Assembly (NCBI GenBank): GCA_022447545.1
Contig: JAKVBI010000017.1
Coordinates: 115,888 to 179,887 of the forward strand
Reading direction: 5' to 3'
Origin: Myxococcota bacterium
GTDB taxonomy: Bacteria > Myxococcota_A > UBA9160 > SMWR01
Length of the DNA: 64,000 bases
A program made the position numbers and the translations under genes. Every line of letters begins with the position of its first letter. Position 1 is the stretch's first letter. Under the pieces are notes generated by a model. The model did no database searches and was not told the DNA's origin. It saw only the letters and a program-made list of their open reading frames with translations. Of this stretch, positions 17,837-25,625 are shown one piece after another.

Positions 17837-19546
17837 CTAGGTGGCGAGCGTCGGGTCGAGATCTTCCCGTAGTTGACGTTTCAGGAACTTCCCATTGGCG
17901 TTGCGCGGGAGGGGATCCGACAGCATCCAGATGTAACGGGGAATCTTGTGCTGTGCCAATCGTGCCGCGCAGTGTTCGCGGAGTTGGTCGGCACTGAGTG
18001 CCGTGTCGCTTTGGGTCACGACGGCTGCTGCCAGTTCTTCACCGAGTCGTTCGTCGGGTACGCCGAAAACTGCGCACTCGACGACTTCTGGGTGGTCGAA
18101 GAGCACGACCTCTACCTCGGCGGAGTAGATGTTTTCACCTCCTCGGAGCACCATGTCCTTGAGGCGGTCGACGATATAGAGGAAACCATCGTCATCGAGC
18201 CGGCCGATGTCTCCGGTGTGGAACCATCCATCGGTGATGGCCTCCGCGGTCGCTTCGGGCTTGTTGAGATAGCCCGCGATGATATGAGCTCCACGGACCC
18301 ACAGTTCTCCCACCTCGCCAACGGGGAGCTGATTTCCGTCCTCGTCGTAACACGCGGCTTCGAAGCAGGGCATGATGGGCCCCACACTATCGGGCTTGGC
18401 GACGTGAAAATCGGCCGACGTGGTGGTGATGATGCCCGAGGTTTCAGTGAGCCCGTAGCCCGTGTTCGGGCGTGTTCGACCCGGGTGGGCCTCTACCTTC
18501 TTAACCAGATCGGGTTGAAAGGCGGCTCCGCCACCTCCCATGATTTTGAGACTGGAAGTGTCGTAGTCATTGAGCTGCGGGTGAGCGAGCATCTCTCGCG
18601 TCATGGTCGGCACGCCGGTGAAATTGGTGACTCGTTCCCGCTCGATGAGTTGGAGAGCTTCGGTGGGGTCCCACTTGTACATCATCACGAGTCGGCCCCC
18701 CGCGGCGACGGCGCCGTGAGCCACGCAATTGTTGGCCGTGACATGGAAGAGGGGGGTGGAGACGAGTGACACCATCTGAGTCGGGGGCTCGGATGGCTTG
18801 GTCTCCGAGTCAGCGCCCTGGCTGCCGATGGCATGGGAGCGTTCGACGACCGCACCCCAGAACCCGATGCTCATCAGATTGGATACGCAGCTGCGGTGAG
18901 TGAGTCGAGCGCCCTTGGGTTGGCCCGTGGTGCCCGAGGTGTAGAAGATGCAGGCATCCGTATCCGTGTCGATGGGATCGTCGGGCACGACCCCAGGGTG
19001 TTTCCTCAGTTCGGAATACGGGACTGCATCGGTTGTCGGACCGTCGGTGATGCGAACCGCTACGACTTTCAGTGGTGGAAGCTCTGCGCGATGAGGGGTG
19101 AGCCGTTCGAGTCGCTCGGAATCACACACCAGCACTGCAGGGGTAGAGTCCTCGAGCGCATAGACCATTTCCGGCCCCGTCCACCAGGCGTTCATGCCGA
19201 CTACGGTGGCTCCCAGCGAAAGCGTGGCCCAGTACACCAGCATCCACTCCGGGTAGTTGCGCATGGCGATGGCGACCCGGTCGCCCGGCGAGACCCCCTG
19301 GGAGACCAGCCAACCCGCCACTGCAGCGGTTTCCCGGTGCGCGTCGTCAAAGGTCCAGCGCTCGTCTCTGTAGACGAGATGGTCGACCTCGCCGAAGCGT
19401 TGGGAGCCGAGCCAGACTTCGCGCAGGGATTGAGGAGCGTTCGCGTAGGTTCGAATCGAGGTGCCGCGTACGGGAACTTCAGCGATTTCGAACGGGGCGC
19501 CGGCTGCTGTCAGTTCGGTCCAGGCTTGGTGCAGTTCCGAGAACAC
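17837..19546 (-). CDS. AMP-forming acyl-CoA synthetase/ligase
   Basis: 569 residues from a GTG at 19546 preceded by TGGAGGAA; the frame reaches 19750 but overlaps the upstream LLM gene. CIFYTSGTTGQPKGARLTHR (about 200-219) is the AMP-binding P-loop, NTGYGLTETSGIITTTS (about 357-373) the A5 motif, GWFHTGDIGRLDDDGFLYIV (about 435-454) the A7 motif with the ribose-binding Asp, DRLKDMVLRGGENIYSAEVE the hinge A8, and PRNANGKFLKRQLRE the A10 lysine. The enzyme makes an acyl-adenylate and then an acyl-CoA, activating a fatty, aromatic or steroid side-chain acid. Its place directly upstream of two acyl-CoA dehydrogenases makes it the probable entry enzyme of this operon. Confidence 0.9.
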   Translation of the reverse strand: MFSELHQAWTELTAAGAPFEIAEVPVRGTSIRTYANAPQSLREVWLGSQRFGEVDHLVYRDERWTFDDAHRETAAVAGWLVSQGVSPGDRVAIAMRNYPEWMLVYWATLSLGATVVGMNAWWTGPEMVYALEDSTPAVLVCDSERLERLTPHRAELPPLKVVAVRITDGPTTDAVPYSELRKHPGVVPDDPIDTDTDACIFYTSGTTGQPKGARLTHRSCVSNLMSIGFWGAVVERSHAIGSQGADSETKPSEPPTQMVSLVSTPLFHVTANNCVAHGAVAAGGRLVMMYKWDPTEALQLIERERVTNFTGVPTMTREMLAHPQLNDYDTSSLKIMGGGGAAFQPDLVKKVEAHPGRTRPNTGYGLTETSGIITTTSADFHVAKPDSVGPIMPCFEAACYDEDGNQLPVGEVGELWVRGAHIIAGYLNKPEATAEAITDGWFHTGDIGRLDDDGFLYIVDRLKDMVLRGGENIYSAEVEVVLFDHPEVVECAVFGVPDERLGEELAAAVVTQSDTALSADQLREHCAARLAQHKIPRYIWMLSDPLPRNANGKFLKRQLREDLDPTLAT

Positions 19547-19622
19547 GGGGTTCCTCCAGGGTGGTCCGGGGCTTCCTTTGGCGCCCGGCTGGGCACAGCA
19601 TATGGTGGGTTCGGGGGTGTCG

Positions 19623-20615
19623 TCACCGGTTTGCGGCCCGCATGAAGGCCTCGAGTTCCCTGGGGATGTCGGGACCGGAAGCCATGTAGACGATTTCGTC
19701 GGCTCCCGCTTCGGCACTGGCCTCGATCCGGGCCCGTACCTCGCCCTCATCTCCCGTCCAGGAGAGTTGGGTGAGGAGGGGGCCTGCCTCGTCCAGCAGG
19801 GGGCGTTCGTGCTCTGGAACTGTTTCTACGTGGCCCTCGTGAACGATCAGATGGCGCTCCCGTTCGGGGCGGGCGCTCTCGATGGTTTCTCGCCACGCGG
19901 CGCCCCCGGGAAGTGCGAGGACGGCGTCTGGATCGGAGTCGTAGGCGGCGTGGTAGGTGGTGGTAAACCAGGGGCCGGCCGCTTCTCGAACGCGCGGCGT
20001 GGTGTGGTCCTCGCCGGGACCGAGGACGGTTCCATTGACGATCTGAGCACACCACTCGAAGGAAGCATCGAGCATCTCCTGGGTGGGAACCATCAGCCCG
20101 GCGCCGAACTCTCGCGCGGCCTGCATGCCGCGTGGTCCGCCGGGGGCCAGCAGAATCGGGACTTCGACGGGTCGCGGGGGAGCGAGGTGGGGGGCGTGAA
20201 GCATCTGGCAGGGAGCGCCTTCCCAGTCGATGACCTCGCTGCGCAGTAGGCGTTGCACGGCATCGACATAGCTGCAGACTTCTGACCAGCGGCTGGGCTT
20301 CTGTCCCATGGCTTTGCGAGCAGTGAAGCCAGCGCCGAACGCGCAGGCGAGGCGCCCCGGCCCCAGTTCCTCGATGCTGAGAATCGCCGAGGCCGTGACG
20401 AGGGGGTGTCGCATGGAAATCACTGCGACGGCCGTCCCGATGTTGATCCGGTCGGTCGCTTCGGCGATCCGAGCCAGGGCGACCCAGAGGTCTCCATATA
20501 GCGCGGGGGAGTCGTAGGACCAGTAGCGGTGGTAGCCGAGTCGTTCGGCGCACTTCGCGAGTTCGACGATGTCGCGGGACGGCGGACTGCCGCAGGAGAT
20601 AACGACTTCGCCCAT
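19623..20615 (-). CDS. LLM-class flavin/F420-dependent oxidoreductase
   Basis: 330 residues from ATG 20615 (GAGAGGAA upstream). The frame is open to 21224, but that extension is a shadow of the SDR gene and is rejected. LAKCAERLGYHRYWSYDSPA (about 19-38), TDRINIGTAVAVISMRHPLV (about 54-73), a LGPGRLACAFGAGFTARKAM motif (about 85-104) and VPILLAPGGPRGMQAAREFG (about 154-173) define the luciferase-like fold. It sits between the ligase and SDR genes in the catabolic run and is probably co-transcribed. The cofactor (F420 or FMN) and substrate are unknown. Confidence 0.85.
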   Translation of the reverse strand: MGEVVISCGSPPSRDIVELAKCAERLGYHRYWSYDSPALYGDLWVALARIAEATDRINIGTAVAVISMRHPLVTASAILSIEELGPGRLACAFGAGFTARKAMGQKPSRWSEVCSYVDAVQRLLRSEVIDWEGAPCQMLHAPHLAPPRPVEVPILLAPGGPRGMQAAREFGAGLMVPTQEMLDASFEWCAQIVNGTVLGPGEDHTTPRVREAAGPWFTTTYHAAYDSDPDAVLALPGGAAWRETIESARPERERHLIVHEGHVETVPEHERPLLDEAGPLLTQLSWTGDEGEVRARIEASAEAGADEIVYMASGPDIPRELEAFMRAANR

Positions 20616-20704
20616 GGCGTGTTCCTCTCGATGGCGTGCTCGACCCGATTGTACTGCCAACCTCCCAACCGATGTCGAGACGCTAGGCGCCGGTCTGTTG
20701 TCTG

Positions 20705-21541
20705 TCAGGATTCGGGCGTTGGGCTGAGATCGACGACCTGAAGGTTGTCCCCGGCGAGAATTCGGCGGAACCGATCTTCCAACACCGGGATTACCTCCGG
20801 GCTGGGGAGAATGTGGAGTCGATCCTCCCGGACAGCATCGACGACATGGCGTGCGATCTCGAGAGGAGCTGCGCCGAGACTCGTGAGGCTTTGCTGCGCC
20901 TGTTCCTGGGGTTGGCCATAGTTCAAAGGCCCCCCATCCGTCGGGCGATTGCGTTCGCTCTCGAAGATCCGGGTGCGGACCAGGCCCGGGCACAACACCG
21001 ACACTCCGACTCCGGTGCCATGCACCTCCTGGTAGAGGGTCTCGGACAGTGCAACGACGGCGTGTTTGGTGGCCGCGTAGGCGCCGAACCCGGGTACGGT
21101 GATCAGACCACCCGCCGATGCGGTGTTCACGATGTGTCCCTCGCCCTGTTCGACCATCTTCGGCCCGAAGGCTGCGATGCCGTGTACGACGCCGAGCACG
21201 TTCACGTCGAGGAGCCACCGCCAATCCTCGAGGCGGGTCTCAAGGATGGAACCGATGGGGGCCACCCCCGCGTTGTTGCAAACGAGGTGGACCGCGCCGA
21301 AGCGCTTGCGGGCAGCATTGGCCAGGGCTTCCACTTGTTCGGGATCGGTTACGTCGGTGGGGACGGCTTCGATGTCGGCACCGGTTCGTTGGAGGGCTTC
21401 TGCGGCGCTCGCCAGGGGGTCGCGTTCCACGTCGGCCAGGACAACCTTCATACCCTCGCCGCAGAAGGCCTGTGCGAGGGCGAGGCCGATGCCGCTGGCG
21501 GCCCCGGTGACGACGGCAACTTTTTGGTTGAGGTTCTTCAT
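20705..21541 (-). CDS. Short-chain dehydrogenase/reductase (SDR)
   Basis: 278 residues. KVAVVTGAASGIGLALAQAF (about 7-26) is the TGxxxGIG cofactor motif; the Asp in VVLADVERD suggests an NAD(H) preference. LVCNNAGVAPIGSI (about 88-101, NNAG), NTASAGGLITVPGFGAYAAT then K (Ser about 144, Tyr/Lys in YxxxK about 157-161) and LCPGLVRTRIF complete the catalytic and substrate regions. It probably oxidises an alcohol or reduces a ketone in the pathway. The C-terminus is similar to the SDR fragment at 1-282. The next gene starts 89 bases downstream on the same strand. Confidence 0.9.
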   Translation of the reverse strand: MKNLNQKVAVVTGAASGIGLALAQAFCGEGMKVVLADVERDPLASAAEALQRTGADIEAVPTDVTDPEQVEALANAARKRFGAVHLVCNNAGVAPIGSILETRLEDWRWLLDVNVLGVVHGIAAFGPKMVEQGEGHIVNTASAGGLITVPGFGAYAATKHAVVALSETLYQEVHGTGVGVSVLCPGLVRTRIFESERNRPTDGGPLNYGQPQEQAQQSLTSLGAAPLEIARHVVDAVREDRLHILPSPEVIPVLEDRFRRILAGDNLQVVDLSPTPES

Positions 21542-21583
21542 GGAAGACTCTGGTCTGTCATGGTTTTTTGGGTGGCTTTGGGT

Positions 21584-22048
21584 TCAGGCCCAGCTCTCGC
21601 CGGCGGGGACCCAGTGGTGGATCGAAAGTTCGCGTCGCTCGAACTTCCAGGTCCCCGCATCGCGGCGATAGGTGTCCTCGTAGTGCCCGGCCGCGTTGTA
21701 GGAGACGCCGTCCTCGACGGCGCGAATCTCCACCGTGCACCATCCCGTTGCGCGATCTCCGTGGAGTTCGATGAGATGGTTGTGGGTGAACGGGCGCAGT
21801 CGCATGCTCCCTGTGGCTCGTGCGAACAGGACCTCGAGTTCCTCGCGCCCCTGGGCGCGACTCGCCGGCCGATCGATGGAGGGGATGGCATTGTTCTCCA
21901 GGCAGCCGTCGTCGGTGAATAGGGCGACGATGGCCTGTCCGTCACTGTTGGCGGCGGCCTGGCAATAGCGGGAAGGCAGGTCGCGGATGGCCTCTCTGTC
22001 CCGGAACTCGGCCAGGTCACGTTCGAGGCGTTCCTGGGGGGATGTCAT
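21584..22048 (-). CDS. SnoaL/NTF2-like fold protein
   Basis: 154 residues. FRDREAIRDLPSRYCQAAAN, VALFTDDGCLENN, LRPFTHNHLIELHGDRATGW and AGHYEDTYRRDAGTWKFERR follow the helix-sheet order of SnoaL-like polyketide-cyclase/NTF2-fold proteins of the SnoaL_4 type. These act as small isomerases, hydratases or dehydratases, or as non-catalytic partners. The ATG at 22048 has GAGGAG seven bases upstream. It opens the eight-gene catabolic run ending at 13155, 42 bases ahead of the SDR gene. No specific substrate can be read from the sequence. Confidence 0.8.
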   Translation of the reverse strand: MTSPQERLERDLAEFRDREAIRDLPSRYCQAAANSDGQAIVALFTDDGCLENNAIPSIDRPASRAQGREELEVLFARATGSMRLRPFTHNHLIELHGDRATGWCTVEIRAVEDGVSYNAAGHYEDTYRRDAGTWKFERRELSIHHWVPAGESWA

Positions 22049-22077
22049 GGCTACTCCTCAAAGGGTTGGATGAGGTG

Positions 22078-22890
22078 TCAGGGCAGGTTCTCTTCGGGGG
22101 TTGTAGCACCGGGTGGGTTCTCGTCGGGCGGGAGAATGTCCAGGTACTGTTCGCCGCCGAGTTCCCGCCAATTGGGATGGACCGTTCCCATGGAGGTGCT
22201 GAAGGGTCCTCCTGGGCGGTCGATGAACCAGGTATGCATCATCTCGGCACTCGCGAATTGCGGTTCGCCTCGCGCGCAGCGGCCCTCGGAATTCGGCATT
22301 CCAACGGGTAGGAGGCCCCGCAGGGCGCAACGAGCGCGTGAAAAGACGTGATAGTGCCAGACGGTGTAAGGCCCTCCGACCTGGGGGCCGCGTTCGTCTT
22401 CGCGGCTCACGAAGTACATGAAGCCCACCAGTGTTTTGTCGGAATCGTTGTACATCAGGTATTCGGGGCGATCCGGATCGAGCGTGCGTCCATCGAAGAG
22501 ATACTCCTCGTTGACGTAGTGCAGTCGATCGCGTTGAACAGACTCGAAACCGTCGGCGAGGCCCTTTTCGTAGTCGTACCATCCGTGACGGCGGGCGCTT
22601 TCCATGCTGTCCTGGATCAACTTGGTTGCGGCTCTGCGTTGCTCCGTGGTGGGTTGTGTGCCGGGGGGGAACTGTGTGACTTCCCAGATCACCATGGCGG
22701 GGGTGTCCTGGGGTTGTTTGTGATCGGCGGTTTCGGGCACCCAGTTTCGTGTTGGCGAAAGCGCGTAATGGCGCGCCACGAAATGCCCCGTGCTGCCGTC
22801 GGAATCGGACCCCGAGCAGGCGAGCAGGAAACATGTCAGCGCGAGCCCGGCTCTGCGTCGGCTTGTCCGTCGGATGTTGCGCGGCTGCAT
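22078..22890 (-). CDS. Lipoprotein of unknown function
   Basis: 270 residues. A basic N-terminus (MQPRNIRRTSRRR) is followed by a hydrophobic stretch and the lipobox LLAC, so Cys25 is the likely lipidation site. The Ser/Asp-rich residues that follow fit an outer-membrane-retained lipoprotein. The mature part has no family I recognise; it contains YLMYNDSDKTLVGFMYFVSR, VWHYHVFSRARCALRGLLPV and AEMMHTWFIDRPGGPF, with several conserved-looking His and Trp residues. A GGGAGG site precedes the ATG. It lies between the cupredoxin lipoprotein and the SnoaL-like gene, all on the same strand with short gaps. Confidence 0.6.
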   Translation of the reverse strand: MQPRNIRRTSRRRAGLALTCFLLACSGSDSDGSTGHFVARHYALSPTRNWVPETADHKQPQDTPAMVIWEVTQFPPGTQPTTEQRRAATKLIQDSMESARRHGWYDYEKGLADGFESVQRDRLHYVNEEYLFDGRTLDPDRPEYLMYNDSDKTLVGFMYFVSREDERGPQVGGPYTVWHYHVFSRARCALRGLLPVGMPNSEGRCARGEPQFASAEMMHTWFIDRPGGPFSTSMGTVHPNWRELGGEQYLDILPPDENPPGATTPEENLP

Positions 22891-22940
22891 TCCGCCTCCC
22901 GCCTTGCGGTCGAAAAGAGGCCCGGTTCGGGGCCCTCCAT

Positions 22941-23402
22941 TCAGCGCGCCACGATCACCCCGACCATGGCGTCGCCGACGTGCATGTCGCAGAAGTACCC
23001 ATACACGCCGGAGTGCTCGAGGTCGAAGGTCGCGCGCGAACCCTCCGATGTTGCTTGGATGGGCGAGTTCGGTTCGAGGGTCGGGATTCCCTGGTCGTCG
23101 ATGCGCCCCACGGCCAGGGGATGGGCATCGAAGGGACCCACGAAGTCGACTCGGGTGCCCGGGCTCACGGCTAGGCAGGCGGGCTCGTAGCGATATCCGA
23201 CTTCACCGCCGAAGCGGATTTCGACGCGCTCCTGTCCGGTAGCATCCACCAGTGCTTCCAGCGGGCAGCCATTGACGGTCGATGCTGCGGCCGTGTCGTG
23301 GCTGGATTCGTCCGCCCCGCCACAGGACGCCAACCCGAGGCAGGTGATCCCGCTGCCGATGCGCCAGAGGAGATGGACGATGCTGGGTTGCGTGCGTGCC
23401 AT
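22941..23402 (-). CDS. Cupredoxin-like (plastocyanin/azurin-type) lipoprotein
   Basis: 153 residues from ATG 23402; a 12-codon extension is possible. The N-terminus carries a hydrophobic segment ending in GLASC, a lipobox-like cleavage site. The C-terminal half is a type I copper fold: VGYRYEPACLAVSPGTRVDF, then AHPLAVG with the first His ligand, and YGYFCDMHVGDAMVG with Cys, His and Met ligands in the canonical CxxHxxxxM arrangement. This set predicts a blue-copper periplasmic electron carrier. It is followed 50 bases later by the unknown lipoprotein. Which oxidoreductase it serves is not evident. Confidence 0.8.
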   Translation of the reverse strand: MARTQPSIVHLLWRIGSGITCLGLASCGGADESSHDTAAASTVNGCPLEALVDATGQERVEIRFGGEVGYRYEPACLAVSPGTRVDFVGPFDAHPLAVGRIDDQGIPTLEPNSPIQATSEGSRATFDLEHSGVYGYFCDMHVGDAMVGVIVAR

Positions 23403-23462
23403 GGGACGAGGGCGACCGTACCACACGTGCGAGCGCATGAACCGAAGTGACGCGTCAGGCCC

Positions 23463-25625
23463 TCACATCGAACGCCCACCCGCGATGGTTTCCCCCACGA
23501 CGCCAGAGTTCTTCAACCGTTCCCATTCCTCCCGGGTTGCCCCCAGACGATCCATCAAAATCTCGCGATTGTGTTGTCCGAGAGTGGGGGCTGCGGATTC
23601 GGGCTCGGGTCTCGGTCCTCGGATCGGTTTGAGGGGGATACCCGGAACTCGCAGGTCGCCGGCCAGGGTATGGGTCAGTAGGCTGTGGAAGCCACGGGCT
23701 TGGTGCTGAGGATTTTCATGGATCTTCCAGGCCGATGTCACGAGGGCAGCGGGAATGTCGAGGCTCCACAACGCCTCCAGGCAAAGGCTGCTGTCGAGTT
23801 CAATTGCCCATGCAGCGAGTTCGCTCGGTGGGCTCGCCAAATATTCGCTCAAGCGGATTTGCTGTTCGGGGGTTTCGGCAGCGACAGCCAGCCAGAGATC
23901 GTCCCGGCAGCGTACGACGTCCTGGAAGATTCCCCTCTCCGCGGAGTTCCCCCGACGTTCCATCCGACGCCCGGCACCTGACCACTCCACCACTTGTTCC
24001 GCAGCGATCGCCGCAGCGACCTCGCACATGCGTAACTCGATGTGTTGTCCTCCGCCGGTCTGGCGCCGGTTCTGGATGCCGCAAACTGCGCCGAATGCGG
24101 CGTGGATCCCTGCGATGGCGTCGCACACGTAGGGGCAGATCGGCCGTTCGTCGGGCCAACCGGTTCGCCAGGCGATTCCGGACACCTGCTCCATGGTCAT
24201 CTGGAAACCTGTGCGGTCGCGCCAGGGGCCCTCGAGACCGAAGGCAGGCATGCGGACCACCACGGCATCGCTTGTCAGTCGCTCCACACCCGGACCGTCG
24301 AGGCCCCAGCGCTCCATGACGCGGGGGGAGAAGTTTTCCATCACGACGTCACTGTCTGAGATCAAGCGCTGGGCGAACTCGAGGCCCAAGGGGTCTTCTA
24401 GGTCCAGGGTGAGACTGCGCTTCGAAGTGTTCACGGCGTGGAAGATGGGGCTCCATTCCCACCAGCGTTCGCGATCTGGACTGCGAACTGAGCGCAGCCG
24501 CATCCCATCGGGGTGGGAGGTCGATTCGATATGAACGACGTCGGCTCCGAGGAGTGCGAGCAGTTGCGCCGCATAGGGGCCTGCCCAAAAGGCCGTGAAG
24601 TCGGCGACGCGGATCCCGGAAAGCGGTGGGCGAGCCGGGTCCCGGTCGGCTTCGGGGCCCGCTGGAGTCGCGGCGCCGATTGGGGCGAAGCGTAGGGCGG
24701 GTCTCGGCTCCAGGAAGCCCGCGCCCGGATTGGGCCGGAAGGTTTCGGAAGCTCGATAACACTCGATGGCGGTGATGGTCTCTCCGTTGCCCACAGGAAC
24801 CACGGGAATGCGGTAAAGGGAGGCCTGCTCGAGGACTTCGGCCACGGTGTGTCGCGTGAGCCAGGCTCCGATGCCGTGGCGAACTTCGTCTCGGTGGGTG
24901 AAGCGGCCCGCCATGTTGGTCAGGCGTTCATCGCCTACCCACTCGGGGCGTTCCACCATTCGACAGAAATCGCTCCACTGTTGGGCGGTGACGATGCCGA
25001 AGCCGACCATGCCGTCTGCGGCGGCTTCGATGGACGGAAGTTCCGGTGCCCGGTCGGGGCGGGGCATTCCCGGCGCGAGTTGGGGCTCGAGGGCAGGGGT
25101 ACCCCAAAGCGCAGTGGCCACCTCGAAGATCGAGACTTCCAATTCCGCACCGCGTCCACCCAGATGGGCGGCCGCGCCCAGGGCCGCCATGGCGCCGGAA
25201 GCCCAGAGAGCGGGGGATCCGCCTGCGGCAACGGGCGGGCGGCCTTCCAGTTCTCGCATTTCGAGACTTCCAGACCATGCCTGGAGGGTGAATTCCGTGG
25301 CTGCGCGCCCTGCCCAGGGGCCACTGTTGCCGAATGGGCTGATCTCCACCCGAATGGTGCCGGTGCGTTTCTCGAGGTGCGGAACCGGGGCCGAGTGTCC
25401 ATCGTCGGCACCCACCAGGAGGATGTCTGCGTCCGGATCGGGGGGGCCGATGTTTTTGCCGGCGTGGAGGTGCTGGGCGAGAAGACGACCGTCGAGGGGG
25501 TCACGACCTTCGGGTTGGACCCGGGTCACGACGGCCCCTGCGTCAGCCAGGAGTTTGCCCGCGTAGGCTCCTGCAATCCCCGTCGTCGCATCGACCACCC
25601 GGATACCCGTCAAAGGCCGGCTCAT
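23463..25625 (-). CDS. Two-domain CaiB/BaiF CoA-transferase (tandem family III repeats)
   Basis: 720 residues. Both halves begin with the family III start motif: LTGIRVVDATTGIAGAYAGK (about 4-23) and LSGIRVADFTAFWAGPYAAQ (about 352-371). The second half has the full set ALLGADVVHIES, NTSKRSLTLDLEDPLGLEF, VVVRMPAFGLEGPWRDR and GGGQHIELRMCEVAAA. The first half is shorter and appears to lack the NRNKRS-type segment. At the catalytic Asp position both halves read Glu (SIFEVA and RMCEVA). The ATG at 25625 overlaps the upstream gene's TGA (ATGA), implying translational coupling. The open frame to 26159 is a shadow of that gene. Likely role: CoA transfer onto an acid processed by the adjacent carboxyltransferases. 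Confidence 0.85.
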   Translation of the reverse strand: MSRPLTGIRVVDATTGIAGAYAGKLLADAGAVVTRVQPEGRDPLDGRLLAQHLHAGKNIGPPDPDADILLVGADDGHSAPVPHLEKRTGTIRVEISPFGNSGPWAGRAATEFTLQAWSGSLEMRELEGRPPVAAGGSPALWASGAMAALGAAAHLGGRGAELEVSIFEVATALWGTPALEPQLAPGMPRPDRAPELPSIEAAADGMVGFGIVTAQQWSDFCRMVERPEWVGDERLTNMAGRFTHRDEVRHGIGAWLTRHTVAEVLEQASLYRIPVVPVGNGETITAIECYRASETFRPNPGAGFLEPRPALRFAPIGAATPAGPEADRDPARPPLSGIRVADFTAFWAGPYAAQLLALLGADVVHIESTSHPDGMRLRSVRSPDRERWWEWSPIFHAVNTSKRSLTLDLEDPLGLEFAQRLISDSDVVMENFSPRVMERWGLDGPGVERLTSDAVVVRMPAFGLEGPWRDRTGFQMTMEQVSGIAWRTGWPDERPICPYVCDAIAGIHAAFGAVCGIQNRRQTGGGQHIELRMCEVAAAIAAEQVVEWSGAGRRMERRGNSAERGIFQDVVRCRDDLWLAVAAETPEQQIRLSEYLASPPSELAAWAIELDSSLCLEALWSLDIPAALVTSAWKIHENPQHQARGFHSLLTHTLAGDLRVPGIPLKPIRGPRPEPESAAPTLGQHNREILMDRLGATREEWERLKNSGVVGETIAGGRSM

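Noticed and set aside
20616-21224. N-terminal extension of the LLM gene
   Set aside because: Arg-rich translation antisense-like to no family and lying within the SDR gene; the ATG at 20615 has a strong ribosome site.
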